Shown piece after piece: positions 22,840 through 34,720 of a stretch of 64,000 bases of DNA; position 1 is the stretch's first letter; each line of letters opens with the position of its first letter. A model generated the notes under the pieces. That model was not told where the DNA came from. It made no database searches and saw nothing but the letters and a program-made list of their open reading frames with translations. Both the position numbers and the translations under genes were made by a program. The stretch comes from Hymenolepis diminuta (Eukaryota; Platyhelminthes; Cestoda; Cyclophyllidea; Hymenolepididae), in NCBI GenBank assembly GCA_900708905.1, contig CAADRB010000002.1:3900993-3964992 (forward strand), in the 5' to 3' direction.

Positions 22840-24149
22840 GTGGAGGTGATTACCTGACTATGTTCAAATTTCATTTTTATGTGATATATTTTAAACAAAA
22901 TTATTCACATTCTGAATATGAGAAAAAAAGTTGCTGTCATTGTCTTTCTTAAAAGCCGCATTCGATATATATAATGCAGCGCCCACTTTTATTGGAAATA
23001 TAATGATAATTTATTTAAAGATCTACAAAGAGGCCAAAATCAATCTTTCATAATTCTGTACGTTATTGCTTTGTTTAGCTATTGTTATTCATATGCTCAT
23101 ATCTCATACTTTAAGCTATTACCCCTTTGATGTCTTCCGTGATTTACCCACTTTAGCCTTATTTGGGCAAATTTCCAAATATAACTAAGTATTTAAACTA
23201 TCGCCAATGATTTTCAATTTTAAAAGAGTTTATACCTGACACTGAACTTTTAAAGCAATTGCAACATTTTCGCATTCAAAATTCTTACAATTTTCAAGGT
23301 TTCAAATTTTAAGACAAATCTAGTTCATTCACTAATTTAGTAAAAGTATGATTTTAATATAAAAACCCAGGGGATCGCATCGGTTAAGTGAAATACAAAG
23401 ATAGTGAACTTTGTTTTTAGCTTCGATTTTTGAATATGGCTATTCGACATTCACGGGATTCAGATGATTTCGAATCTGATCTCTTTAGTCATATATTCCT
23501 TAGTATTGAATCAATAATCTCATATATTTTGATTGACAGTTCGAAATCGAAAGATTCTTCATCTTTTTAACTTCCGTTTCCGTCCCTTCACGTTTAATTT
23601 GTACCTGTTCATGCTTTTGCGCTTGTTTTTGTGGGTGGCTGGTAGCTCAAAGGCAGATTTATCAATTAAATCTATGCAAAAAGATGAGAATATCATACGC
23701 TTCTAAGACTTTCGATTACTGATGAAAGCGAAATAATTGAAGCTCATCCTCACATTTTCTCGTATTTTTTCTTCTATAATTGAAAGGAAAACTTGAAGAT
23801 GAAGAAAAACCCCAAGATGAAATACGTTTTGTACCTTAAACTTATTTGAAATATATTTGATAGTAAAATGATTTAGAAATATATCAAAGTCTAGAGTATC
23901 GATTAGAACGATACTTTCACTGGTTTGTATGAAGAGGTGGTTGAATTAAAAAAATACTTAACCAGAGAGGCTCTTATTTGCTTGCGCATTCTCATGAATA
24001 ATATTTGATAAATAAGTAGTTCTAACTAAACTTAAATTTCGTCAAAATAACAGCACTCGCTATTTAGACTGATAAATATGGGAAGACCTTGTCAGCATTA
24101 CTAATACGAGATATTTTATTATTGAGTCATCGTCGCCCAAGATGGTACA

Positions 24150-24360
24150 AAATACTAGACTTTGCATCACCCACGCTAAGGTATGTCGCCGGAAATTCAG
24201 ACTCCCATTCAGTCGTCATTCTCTCGTCACACCCTGCAAAAATAGCCACTAACTGCTACAGATCCACGGATGTTACTATAAACAGTGCTGACTTTCAATT
24301 TCTCGCAGTCACCCTTTTCCATCATACCTTCTACCAAGATTATAAAATAGAGAGGATTTA
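24150..24360 (+). repeat. Family 5 repeat, copy a
   Basis: ataaacagtgctgactttca followed by atttctcgcagtcaccc and, at the end, ataaaatag. It aligns with the copy at 24630-24840 in the same direction. Confidence 0.6.
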
Positions 24361-24629
24361 GCAGTTAAAATGAAATATTCTTCACGATACGCAACTTACC
24401 ATATTAGGAATTAAATTGATACATCATCATTATTTTGGTGATCGTCCACATTAATAAACCTTATCTCTATTTTTTATTCTTACTATCTATTAAACGTTTG
24501 GTTCTCATCATGTCTCTGTACAAACTTTTATCAAATTTAAGGCACACAGATCCTAAAGACTCCCATAACCTTGAAAGTACCTCATAGACAAATCCAGTTA
24601 CCCTCGACTTTGAACTATTAGTAAATTAG

Positions 24630-24840
24630 TCAAGTGACTCTTGCATTGGCTCTAAGCCATCCGAATTTGTGCGATTCGTGGATTAATCCCAGTAAGAGTT
24701 AGAGAGCACTGGTGGTATACCTTAACGAAAATTGTTACTGTAGCTAGAGACACGTGCTAATATAAACAACATCAGTTTTCAATTTCACACAGTCTCCTTT
24801 TCGCATCTTTAATTCTAACAAAGCTAGAAAATAGAAAATA
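24630..24840 (+). repeat. Family 5 repeat, copy b
   Basis: ataaacaacatcagttttca followed by atttcacacagtctcc and agaaaatag. The pair is about 480 bases apart, so a local duplication or two insertions of one element. Confidence 0.6.
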
Positions 24841-26869
24841 GCAAGACCCAGAGGGTACTATGTCAGGGAGGATTACTAATAAAGGTAATGATATACAATT
24901 TTGCAATTTTAGAAAAGATATCTTATGAAAACTGTTGTGGGTCAATTGTGAAGGACAATTATGCAACTAATAGATCACTGACCCATATCCCAATACGATT
25001 TTAAGTCTTCATTCCAGTGGTTCCAATCAATGAGTACCTTTCTATTCGTAATTTGCATAACTGTATCATTTTTACTCGTCATTAATATTACTGTGGTAAA
25101 TAATCAAGCAAAATTAAAATACTTATCAATAGTCAAGCAGATATGCACGGGCATTTTCCAAATATTAAGGATGTTATTGCTGATCGCATTCACTTGATGC
25201 CAACGCTGAAAAGGCAAGAATTAAATGGAGAGAGAGGGAAGATAAGGTAATGAAAATGTGGGTGACGAATAGCTGGAAACCTGATTTATACAAATTAAAT
25301 TTGAACAGACTCCTTAATGTCCTATTACCAGCTGACCAGCTGAAAGAGCAGGTATGGGTCCGCGCGCATGTATGATCTTTAGATCTGTGAGATGTTCTTG
25401 AAACTATATCTTCATTGTTATTCGATATGTATATTTTTGTTGATTTTCATTCAATAATTTTGAGAGAATGTGACAGCTCGCTGTACCAGGCTGTTTAGTC
25501 GGTTTATAGACAATTCATGAATAATGAGAAAATGGCAAATTGAACGTCTAAAAATAATATCTAACATAATATTGAACAATGTTGTGTTAACTTTGAGTTT
25601 GAGAAACTCAAACGCAAAATTTATTATCTGCATTCCATTTGAAATATCATTGAAGTTCTTTCGCAGTAACATTAAAACTTTTTTATTGGCATGTGATTCG
25701 ACACAGGACTCCATAAGTATTTATTTAAAATGGATTTGAATTAATTTCCTTCGTTATGCAAACGCATTTTAAATTAAATCCCGCAATTAGGAATAGGCTT
25801 GTTATCTCACATCCAGTGAAGTACATGTGGGCAGTTTCTCAATGTTTATCGTAAGCGCTTTTGAAACACCCATTATCCTTTTGCATATCCATAATTTTGG
25901 ATCTATTATAACAAAAATTACATTGATGCTTTTTGATTGCGTTTTTAGAATAAAGATACGTTAAATGCGAATTGAAAATGATATTAACGTTTATTATGAC
26001 TGTTGACCCTGACATGTTATTTAAATGGTTAGCCCCTTTTGGGCTGACATGCATGCGTTCAATGATGATTGGATGCTATTGAAATGGTAGGTGCAACGCA
26101 TTATGAACTATATGCAAAAGACCTAAAAGACTCCAGAGAAAACACGTCTTGATTAAATCACATCTTAGTATACTGTATTAATTGCAACCATTTAGCTATA
26201 CAAACTTGAAAATAGGAAAAAATCAATTTTTCTCAAGAATCAGGGTCTCAGAGGGGAAGGAGAGGAGGTTATCACATGGCCAGACACCGTAAACCACAGT
26301 AAAAACAGGTATTTTGCAGATTTTCTTTCAGATTGAATATTATAAAATTTGAACCTTAGAAAAACGATCGAATTATTTACAAATAGTAATCGTTGGAATC
26401 TGGATATTTTCCCCGAACTAGGAAATGTAACTACTTGACTTATTCCAAATATTCGAAAGATGTGATCCCGATAGACCTAACATTATTTCAATAACTCCAT
26501 TAAATTTGATTTAATAATACTTTGAAATCATATAAGATACATAATTACTTCATATTGCTTTAGTGGAATCTCTATAAATGTACAAATCTTTTCAAGCAAA
26601 ATGGATTTTTTAGCTTTCATACATACTGAATTGTTACCTTTTCTTGAATTGGGATAGGTATAAATGGCAGATTTCATGCTTCATATATGGGTGCCTATTC
26701 AATTCCAATTATTTGAATATAACCAAAATCAAATAGTCTACACAAGTGGTTGAAATCTACTAGAGATCTAGAGCTCTAATCTTTCTAATCACGCTCGGCT
26801 AGCTATTAATCAAGTGGCCATGGCGAGCGGTTATTTGACCTTGTAACAATTGTGTGCGGCCGTATTACC

Positions 26870-26892
26870 CCATTGTTTTATACATAAGGTCT
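26870..26892 (+). promoter_or_regulatory. TATA-like box of EGF paralogue B
   Basis: TTTTATACATAAGG lies about 45 bases upstream of the ATG and is preceded by GTGCGGCCGTATTACC (from 26854). Both elements resemble those of paralogue A in order and spacing. Confidence 0.45.
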
Positions 26893-26927
26893 TGTGGTTT
26901 CACATCCACTTCAATACAGCCATCCCC

Positions 26928-27347
26928 ATGATTTCAACTCGTAACTCACTCCTTGCGATCTCCACATTCGTCCTTCTTTTCATTCTCGCTGAGAGGTAAT
27001 ATATTATCAAGACTTACATTCATATTTAAGTAGTTTCATTCATATCTCAAGTCTTTTTAACTTATAGCCGAGTAAGAATTACGGAGTGCCCAAGTGGAAC
27101 TGCTACTTGCTCTCACGGTACATGTTTGCAGGCACTAGGTCGAGACGACGAAGGAAGAATGGTGAATGAATATCGTTGTTTCTGCGACCCCAAATATCAT
27201 GGAGAGGCGTGTACCGTTCAAGTTGACATTGATTTCTCCAATCCGAAGGTCATAAGCCCTGCTGATGGAGCTCGTACTTTCTCCTTTGATTGGTTCAATC
27301 TGAATGATCCGGTCAATGAAAAACACTCCTTCGGCGGTGGTGTCTAA
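26928..27347 (+). CDS. Secreted single-EGF-domain protein, paralogue B
   Basis: A secreted protein of 115 residues from exons 26928-26995 (68 bases) and 27068-27347, joined in phase 2 and ending in TAA. The signal peptide is residues 1-23 (hydrophobic LLAISTFVLLFILA). One EGF-like domain has cysteines at 30, 37, 42, 60, 62 and 71, with CSHGTC and CFCDPKYHGEAC, spaced as in paralogue A apart from one extra residue before the fourth cysteine. The tail reads KVISPADGARTFSFDWF and ends in GGGV; KxxxSPxD...FS is shared with paralogue A, suggesting that the tail is under selection. No membrane segment or GPI signal was seen. The gene is transcribed away from paralogue A, 7.7 kb distant, consistent with an inverted duplication. 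A soluble EGF-type ligand or secreted structural peptide is inferred. Candidate polyadenylation hexamers are ATTAAA at 27508-27513 and AATAAA at 27703-27708. Confidence 0.86.
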
Positions 27348-28890
27348 TATACCTTTATATAACTACAGACCATTTCATACTTTGACTTATGCCAAAGTAA
27401 ACAAACTGCATACTGTATCTTGGTATTTAAATTACAATTCTATATTGAGAAAAAATTGTATTTCTTGTAAACTACTATAATTTATTTGTTAAATCGATGT
27501 CTTAGTGATTAAATTTTTGCAGTAATATTTAAACAGTGTAGACTTCAAATCCTGTTATTACATACGACGGTAAGACAAGATCGTTTGTTTCTATATGAAA
27601 GAGTTCCAAATATTTCAATTCTTTTTGAAGTCATTATAATGAATATGTCATTATAATTTACATTATTATTTATATGATATAATATAATTATGATATTAAT
27701 ATAATAAATCCAAATTAATACAATTGTAATAAATGTTAAATTGTCTTCACCTCTATCAAATTTAGAAAAAAATTTTTCAGGGAAGCATCCAGTGAAAGAT
27801 AAATCTAATCAATTGAAACGCACATCAGAATAAAATTGGCTTCAAAATACTCTCAAACGATTTCAAATGAATTCTACCTAACAAATTTATAATAACTTCA
27901 GTATGCACAAAGTTTAAAAGTTACAAAAGACTTCATCAAAAACCAAATTACAAAACTATCGAAATTTTCCAAAAGGAAATCTCACACTGATAAATCTTTT
28001 TAAATTTTTGGTTTAAGGTTGATGAAACTTCTTTCCGAATCGTACCCTTTGGTACAGTTTCCATTAAGCCAATTTGATAAAATAATTGTATTAATTTTTT
28101 ACTAAATCCTACATTTAAATAAAATTTGCCTTGCGATTTTTTACGTAGAAATACTTCGGAATCGACATCGATTTCAGATGCTGTATAACTCTCTCTTTTT
28201 CATTTTGAGCTGAAATGCCAAAATTCCTAAGATAGAATGTTAAGATAAATGGAGAATGCATATGAAGGGGGAGGGGGAGGAGGGGAAATTTTTACTCGCG
28301 TAATATCTAAACACTATTTTAAAAATTACTGGGATAGGTTATGCGTTTTTACAAAAATTGTGACAAAATTTTGATTTTGGGAGTTTTCTTAGTGTGATAT
28401 AATGCATCAGAGATATAATTTGATTTTATTTTCAGAGTTATAAATTACTTCCTTTGCCGGAAGTTATCCACTCATTTTACGATTCTACATAAAAGAGCTA
28501 GAACGGGCAATAATTATGAGGGACAGAGCTTAATGATACGATATAGGGTATTATTAATGACAATTTACAAATCGTTCGGCTTCTGGCTTTGTCAAGGCGG
28601 ATAGAACTGCAACATCAAATAAGGCTGGTTTAGCAGCTAAGTTAACTTCTTCAGACTACTTTCTATCTTCTATCAGTCTTTGCCATGACAGTAAGATAGA
28701 GAAAAAATCGTAGTGTTGAAGAGCCCTATTGAGTCCAAAGAGAAAGTTAAGAGAGGATGGGAAAACTGAACACTGTGCATATGAGAGTGGAATGTAGTAG
28801 TTTTAGCATGTATGTACATGGCTGCTTATATCGGATGAGTTTGGGAACGAAGAAAGTTTGTGGGTTTAGGTTGACATTAGCCGATAATGG

Positions 28891-28992
28891 TGTTCTGAGT
28901 GCATTGTGGGAAATCAGACCACGTTGACTGACTGATGATTTGGTTGAGCCATTATGGGAATGATGTTATCAGTGCAATGTGAGTAATCAGTT
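28891..28992 (+). repeat. Short internal imperfect direct repeat
   Basis: gagtgcattgtgggaaatcag and atcagtgcaatgtgagtaatcag follow each other about 72 bases apart. No partner elsewhere was established. Confidence 0.4.
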
Positions 28993-29856
28993 AGGGTCGA
29001 TAGAGAGACATGACTTGAGCTGGTAGAATTCACTGCTATTTGGAATAATTTGACTGATAAGAATATTTTTATTAGAGAAAACAATCAAGTTAAAAATAAG
29101 ACGAATCATCATAATAATTTTCCAAAAATAGTGATAAAAATTGCTTTTATGAAAATATATAAAATCTAAATATGTGCAAACGAATGGACGATCCTATCGG
29201 AAATGAATTAAGATAACGAATTTCTTCTATGCATTTTAATAAATGTTTGGTACTGAAAAACAAATAGTAGCGAGTTTTTAAAGATGAATTAAGTAATCAC
29301 TGAGACCTTTATAGACCAACACTTAAGGATAATTTTCATTGTCTTCTTACTACACTGCTAATAAAAGTAACAAACTACCCTTGAATTGAATCCATGTTTC
29401 TTAAAGCAGTTTATTAGATAGTTTTCCGTTTTATCGATGGTTGGCACGCATTGGCTGTGAGCGCTATCGAGAATGGTAATCATAGCCTCCCATGAGTAAT
29501 TTCCAAGTGTCTCAGTAACTCATGTCTCACTCAGGAAATGCACTAATGAAGGGCCTCATATGGGGCTGACTAAGAACAGAAGTGACAGTGATAAGCATAA
29601 AAGTACACCTGCATGGCCGTAAAATAGGAAACTAATTTCCATCAGACTGTGATTAAACTTCTGAAGGCCATCAGTTTTCCATCCATTTTCTATAATAGAC
29701 CTGAGAAGCTAACCATGTACAGAAGTTTGAGGTGACCTAGTGAGCATTATTGGAAACTTCCCACTATTCTCGACTTGCATAACCGTTTAAAATGTTGACT
29801 AATAACTTTTTAGCGATTCATGCTTTCGTTATAACTAATACATGGTGAAAAAATCT

Positions 29857-30123
29857 TAGTTAATAAAATTCTGCATTAGACCACATTTTTCTTCATGGTA
29901 TCAGATCGATAAAGTTCATCGATGGATAATTCTCTTTTGTGGGGTTCACAACGCTAACAAGGCTGATCGAATCACGTGCGCCAGAGCTCACCACGGGAAG
30001 TGCGAACATGTAACCGGTCGCGTTGAGATCAAGCGCGGCGTGTGTGCAGAGACCTCCCCAACCAATCACCAATCAAGATCCCTGCAGCCCAGCATGGTTT
30101 TGTATTTAATGACTAAGCTTTCA
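29857..30123 (+). other. GC-richer block with an 89-codon open frame lacking an early ATG
   Basis: Between stop codons this frame includes KADRITCARAHHGKCEHVTG and IKRGVCAETSP. Its core (29970-30095) is visibly richer in G+C than all surrounding DNA. The cysteine and His-Gly pattern loosely recalls the EGF paralogues (CSHGxC) but the spacing does not fit an EGF domain. It may be a lone or decayed exon, a structured RNA or a mobile-element fragment. Confidence 0.2.
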
Positions 30124-33100
30124 TAGAAGAAGCAACGAAGTGGTCAATAAACCCTCTCCACTCAGCATCTTACCGGTTCTTACCATTCTGGGCATAGCTT
30201 AACTAATTTGGGAGTGAATTGATAATAGAGGACTCTACCAGAGGCTATTTGGACTGCTAGGAGGATTACTTAGGTGTGGCAAAAGACTTATTGGTGTAGC
30301 ATCCGCTACACTTTAACCTTTAAATAAGCATCTTCTGTAACACCATCGAAGTTGGAATTGTTCGAGGTGTTGATTTTATGAAAAAAATAGAACCTTAATC
30401 CATGTTTTGATAGATGTTTACTGAAAATAATTCAGTAACAAATTTTTCTGCATTATTACGTAATAGGCCTGCAACTTTGTCATTTTGAAAACAACGAAAA
30501 AAGTGCTTTCTACGGTAGCTTATTTAAAATTCAAGATCAATTCAAATCATAAGCACTCATTTATGATTCAGTTCTTAATTGTTTAAATTAGCATTTTCTA
30601 GCACCCGTCTTGGCTGGAGGAGTGCTTTCCTACAATAGTATTCGGTACCAGTGGTTTCTAACAATAGCTGTTATCTCATCAGAGCTATTTTAATCATCTA
30701 CTTCGAACGGCTCATGTCGACTGAACGCATAAACAATTGGATTTACATAGACCTTTACACTTAACCTTAAATTCTGCTTCAGTAGTAAGTCTCCCGCGGC
30801 CAAAAGGAGCAAACTTCATGAAATTTGAAAAATGCTGACCTATCAAACGGAGGTTTATATAACTTTCAGTTAAATTGGCCACCTGAAGACCTAGTCTGAC
30901 TTCACAGACAGAGCCGATAGTGTGTAGAAGGTTCAATGAAACCTATAATTGTGGAATTACTAGTTTAGTGTAATCTTACAAGGTCACGTTCGTCATTGAT
31001 ACTTTTCCATTCCAATTATTCTCGAATTGAGAAAAGTTATTTGGCAGCAGCAGATTGTAAGAATGATACTAGTTCAAGTCTTTTCAGACAGCAAACCGCA
31101 TAATCATTGTTATTTTTTATTTTTGCTGCTCCCAGTTGTGTGTATTGATGCTGTAATACTTGACACACTAGAAAGCCAAGCATAAACAAATAGAATAGAA
31201 TTACATTCAGACACATGCATATATATAACAAAGATACACAAGAAATAATTGGGAAATTACTATCGAGTTGCATATAGAATCGGTGCCAAGGGTTTAAACG
31301 AGATTAACTGCCATACGATCTGTGTGGTTTAAAAATACACAATCAAATATTCTGTCTTTGCCAAAACTTTAATTAGCTCTTATATCCCCGATTCTTATCA
31401 CCAGCTCCTATCTGTAATTTTTGGTTCCTATTATTGTATCTATTTGTCGCTTTTGTAACCCTTTCAATCCCTGTTGCTCTAAATCTGGTGACCTTGGCCT
31501 TTACGCGACTGTCAACCTTTGTTGCAGCTTGATTAGAAGATTTTTAATCGGATCATCTGAAGAACATAATTTAGATCAACGGATTCTAAATTCAATCTTA
31601 ATATAATAAGACACCCTGAGGAGTTTAAAATATATAAAAATATCTGTAGTACTTGCACATCCTTACTTACAGGCCTGCCCATTCTTTCTATATATTGAGC
31701 GCCCAAACTAATAACAAAGAACGTGAAATCATCCAACCACCCCGTCGTACCTCATTTAGCCTGTTCCACACAAGCTGCATCGTCTCCGCTCAAAACAGAT
31801 GCCTTTCTTTTTCTTATCAATTCCTCCCCTATTCCTTTCTCCTTTTCCTCTCTCACTCATTTCGAATTATCCAATACACATTTGTTCAACCCAACTCTTT
31901 TCACTCGTTAAAGGCTGGTATTTCCTACTATCCTTGGGAAAATCATTAGTTCTAAGAGGGGTAATAATCGGATTATAAGAGTTAAATTGTTTATCCCACC
32001 TCTATAGTTCCAAACACCACTAGCTATGATAAGAATAATGTCATAGAAGTTGACCTGATGATTCCGAAGCTCAAGGTGAAGTAGGGATTCTCCTGATATC
32101 CTGACTCACTTCTACTACCTAAATACCTTTAAAAGTGAACACTCTCTCTTAATGAAATTTCTTTACCTATGCATTTAGATGTTTCCCCATGATGAAAAGT
32201 TGCAAAACTGCTTGCATTGTCACTGGAAATAAATAAGTGTATTAACTATATTATGTGCACAAAAACCCACAGATCTGCTTCATTAATTAATTAAAGTGTT
32301 TAATGAGTTACCTCCTGTTTACACACTCTATTTAGACGTGCATGTCCAGTTTTGTTATTTTCTACTTCTTCCTTCTCCTTTTTCTTTCTCCCCTCATTCC
32401 ACCTCGTTCATCTAAAATATACTTAGCCGATCTCAACTGTTGATTTTAGGAAAAGTTATTGTATCCTGTTAAATTTCTAAGGGGACATCTTAACTCGATT
32501 GAATTCTTGAAGTAGCTTTACGATCGAGATTGCATACTTTCCTACTTCACATACTTCCATCTCATAATTTCAATTCCCATGTAATAACTTAAAGACAAAA
32601 TAATACACAAAATTTACTCTCTGTTTAATTTAAAAAGAGAAAGAAAAACACACTTACTAGTAGGAAATAGCTTAATTAAGGCATGACATCTTTCTACTTT
32701 AGCGTTTTTGAGTTCATTAAGCGACTGGAGTTCAACTCGAACGGAGGAATGCAAATCAAGGGAAAGAAGTCCCTGTTCACTAAAATGTGAAAAAAGCAAT
32801 CCATCCTATCAATTAGAACCTCTCCTTCCTCATAAAATACACAAACCGACCAGGTTGAAAGTTTGAATAAGGGCGTCTAATTACGTTTTGGGATATGTAT
32901 TAAGATCAAGTACTCGATGAATTTGAGCAGCTTCATATTCCTGACCTTGAGACTTCTCATTTCCTCTTCATTCCTGCGAATTAGTTACAAAAAATCAGAC
33001 TTTTCAATGGCTCTACTTTTACTCTCAACTTCTGTCGAACCCCTGAACCTTTTTAAGTATTCCAATTAATCTTGTGTTTCTTAATAAAAAAACTTGTAAA

Positions 33101-34479
33101 TATTTTACTTCGTAAAAAGCAAAAATACTTTAAAATATTGAAAGATGCTGTCTATCCTGTTTTCATAACTGGCAAATTTTCGGTTGTCTCCAGTCTGATA
33201 AATAAGAACTGAGTGAAATTTCAAAAAATGAAAATGAAAGCAAACTTTAGTCGAATGTCCTCTAAATATTACCTAATAAAAGTATAACGTGCATAGAAGG
33301 TCTAACTGCAAGTATGTGGAAGTCGTTATTTCAAGACTGAAATCTTCCAATTTGCCTTTATTCTGCATTCAGCAAATATAGTGCTGTAAGCTTCGTACCT
33401 CATATCCGATTCATAGTTCAGGTACAATTTTTCATTTAGATGGACTAAATAACAGGCATCATTTTCTACCAATGAACATGAATCGCCCTGATTAAAAACG
33501 GACAAATAAAAGACAAAGAGATTTTGATCTAAAGGATATCTGCTCAAGAAAAAGATAGGTCTGGCCTCATTATATGAGGAACCTATATTGATAGTGTTTA
33601 TTTTGTGAAAACAAAGCATTTTTTTCATTTTCACTGATTTTTTCATCAAGTCTCCCCTATTTCATCACAAAACATTGAAAACCAAAATCCCTATTTAAAA
33701 AGGTACTTAATTTGATTTGTAAATCCTGTAAAATTTAAGACTGATCCAATTCCCGTTCTCAGTCCTTGACAAACAGTGAAGAAATAAATATAATCAATTT
33801 TTAGAAATTGCTGTCTGAATTGAATAAGCATATTAAATGACAAGAAAATTTCTCTAACTTGAAGAAATCTCAATAGTGAATCTCAGTTACCATGGACTGG
33901 ATTCCCCTTCACTTTTCTCAAATATGAAATTTCTTATTTTTTTACTATTAATATAGTGACAATTGATAAATGAACATGTTTTGTTTTAGACATCGAGTCT
34001 TAAAATCGGTGTGTCAATATAAGACTAATAATTTGTAACATAATACTTAACCTAAATAAGTGGATTGATAGTCTTGGTGAGTGGAGATTTGGATGAAGTT
34101 TTAGGGTTTATTAATTCGTTAACTAACTTTCTATTCATTCAGAGTTATATTCAAAATGCTACATTGTCGATTACTTAGAAGTATTTCGCGATGAAAATAT
34201 TAATAAATATCTAGTGATATTGCTATTAAAATTCGTGATTATTACCAAAGATCAATCTTTTTGGCTTGACCCTTGAATTAATTCTGAATTAGTGAGTTGA
34301 TGGCGTCAAGTGTCTTGAATAGGTGAAATTCAAACTACCTGAATACAGATCTTAAGGACATAGAGAAGTCAAATTTTGAATCAAAATAACTTTAAATCAT
34401 TCGCATCTCAAATACCATGAGGAAGTATTTGAGACTTTCAGAGACACTTAAAACATAGTAGGGCGAAACCGAATTTAAG

Positions 34480-34720
34480 ATTGACAGGAAGGGTTCTTGC
34501 AAGAGGAGCTCTGTTAGTCAGAGCACAAAAACGACTGATCCGAGATGAATCCTTTGCAGGATTGAACGCTTTGTTTCCGTATCCATCCCTTAATTATAGG
34601 TTTCGTCAGTTTTACCTTCTATCAGGCCTTTTCTTTACTCTCCGAGTTAGATAAATTTAGTGAAATGTGGCCGTAACTTTGGGTGAACTCAGTTTAAGCT
34701 CAAATTTTGAATTTTGAGTT
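34480..34720 (+). repeat. Family 6 repeat, copy a
   Basis: The word ttaattataggtttcgt (34590-34606) recurs exactly at 36446-36462, with a similar gagtcagag-like word upstream and a gagttt-like word downstream. Confidence 0.6.

Larger units (their letters stand above)
19223..26927. other. 7.7-kb intergenic spacer between the divergent EGF paralogues
   Basis: Apart from the two promoters at its ends it contains an AAAT microsatellite (20907-20923), a nested inverted repeat at 22773-22839 and the family 5 direct repeats (24150-24360 and 24630-24840). The open frame at 24089-24361 lies in one of these repeats. Other open frames (19516-19909, 21081-21442, 21870-22079, 25451-26054) are AT-rich, often open on both strands and resemble nothing. 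No further EGF exon was recognised in it by eye. Confidence 0.55.
27348..34479. other. Gene-poor DNA, first half of a 16-kb stretch without recognised genes
   Basis: Holds the 3' UTR of EGF paralogue B, a G-rich tract (28267-28285), an internal imperfect repeat (28891-28992), a GC-richer block with an open frame lacking ATG (29857-30123), and AT-rich open frames such as 30712-30936, 31653-31949 and 33326-33649 (107 codons) that resemble no family. No exon was recognised. Confidence 0.55.

Noticed and set aside
24089..24361. 90-codon plus-strand frame between the EGF genes
   Set aside because: Part of a family 5 repeat; the second copy is not open in the same way.
29970..30095. A third intact EGF gene
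   Set aside because: Only three cysteines with the wrong spacing, no signal peptide exon and no CxC...C ending.
33326..33649. 107-codon minus-strand frame
   Set aside because: No recognisable family, no splice context and AT-rich codons; chance is not excluded but a gene call is not supported.
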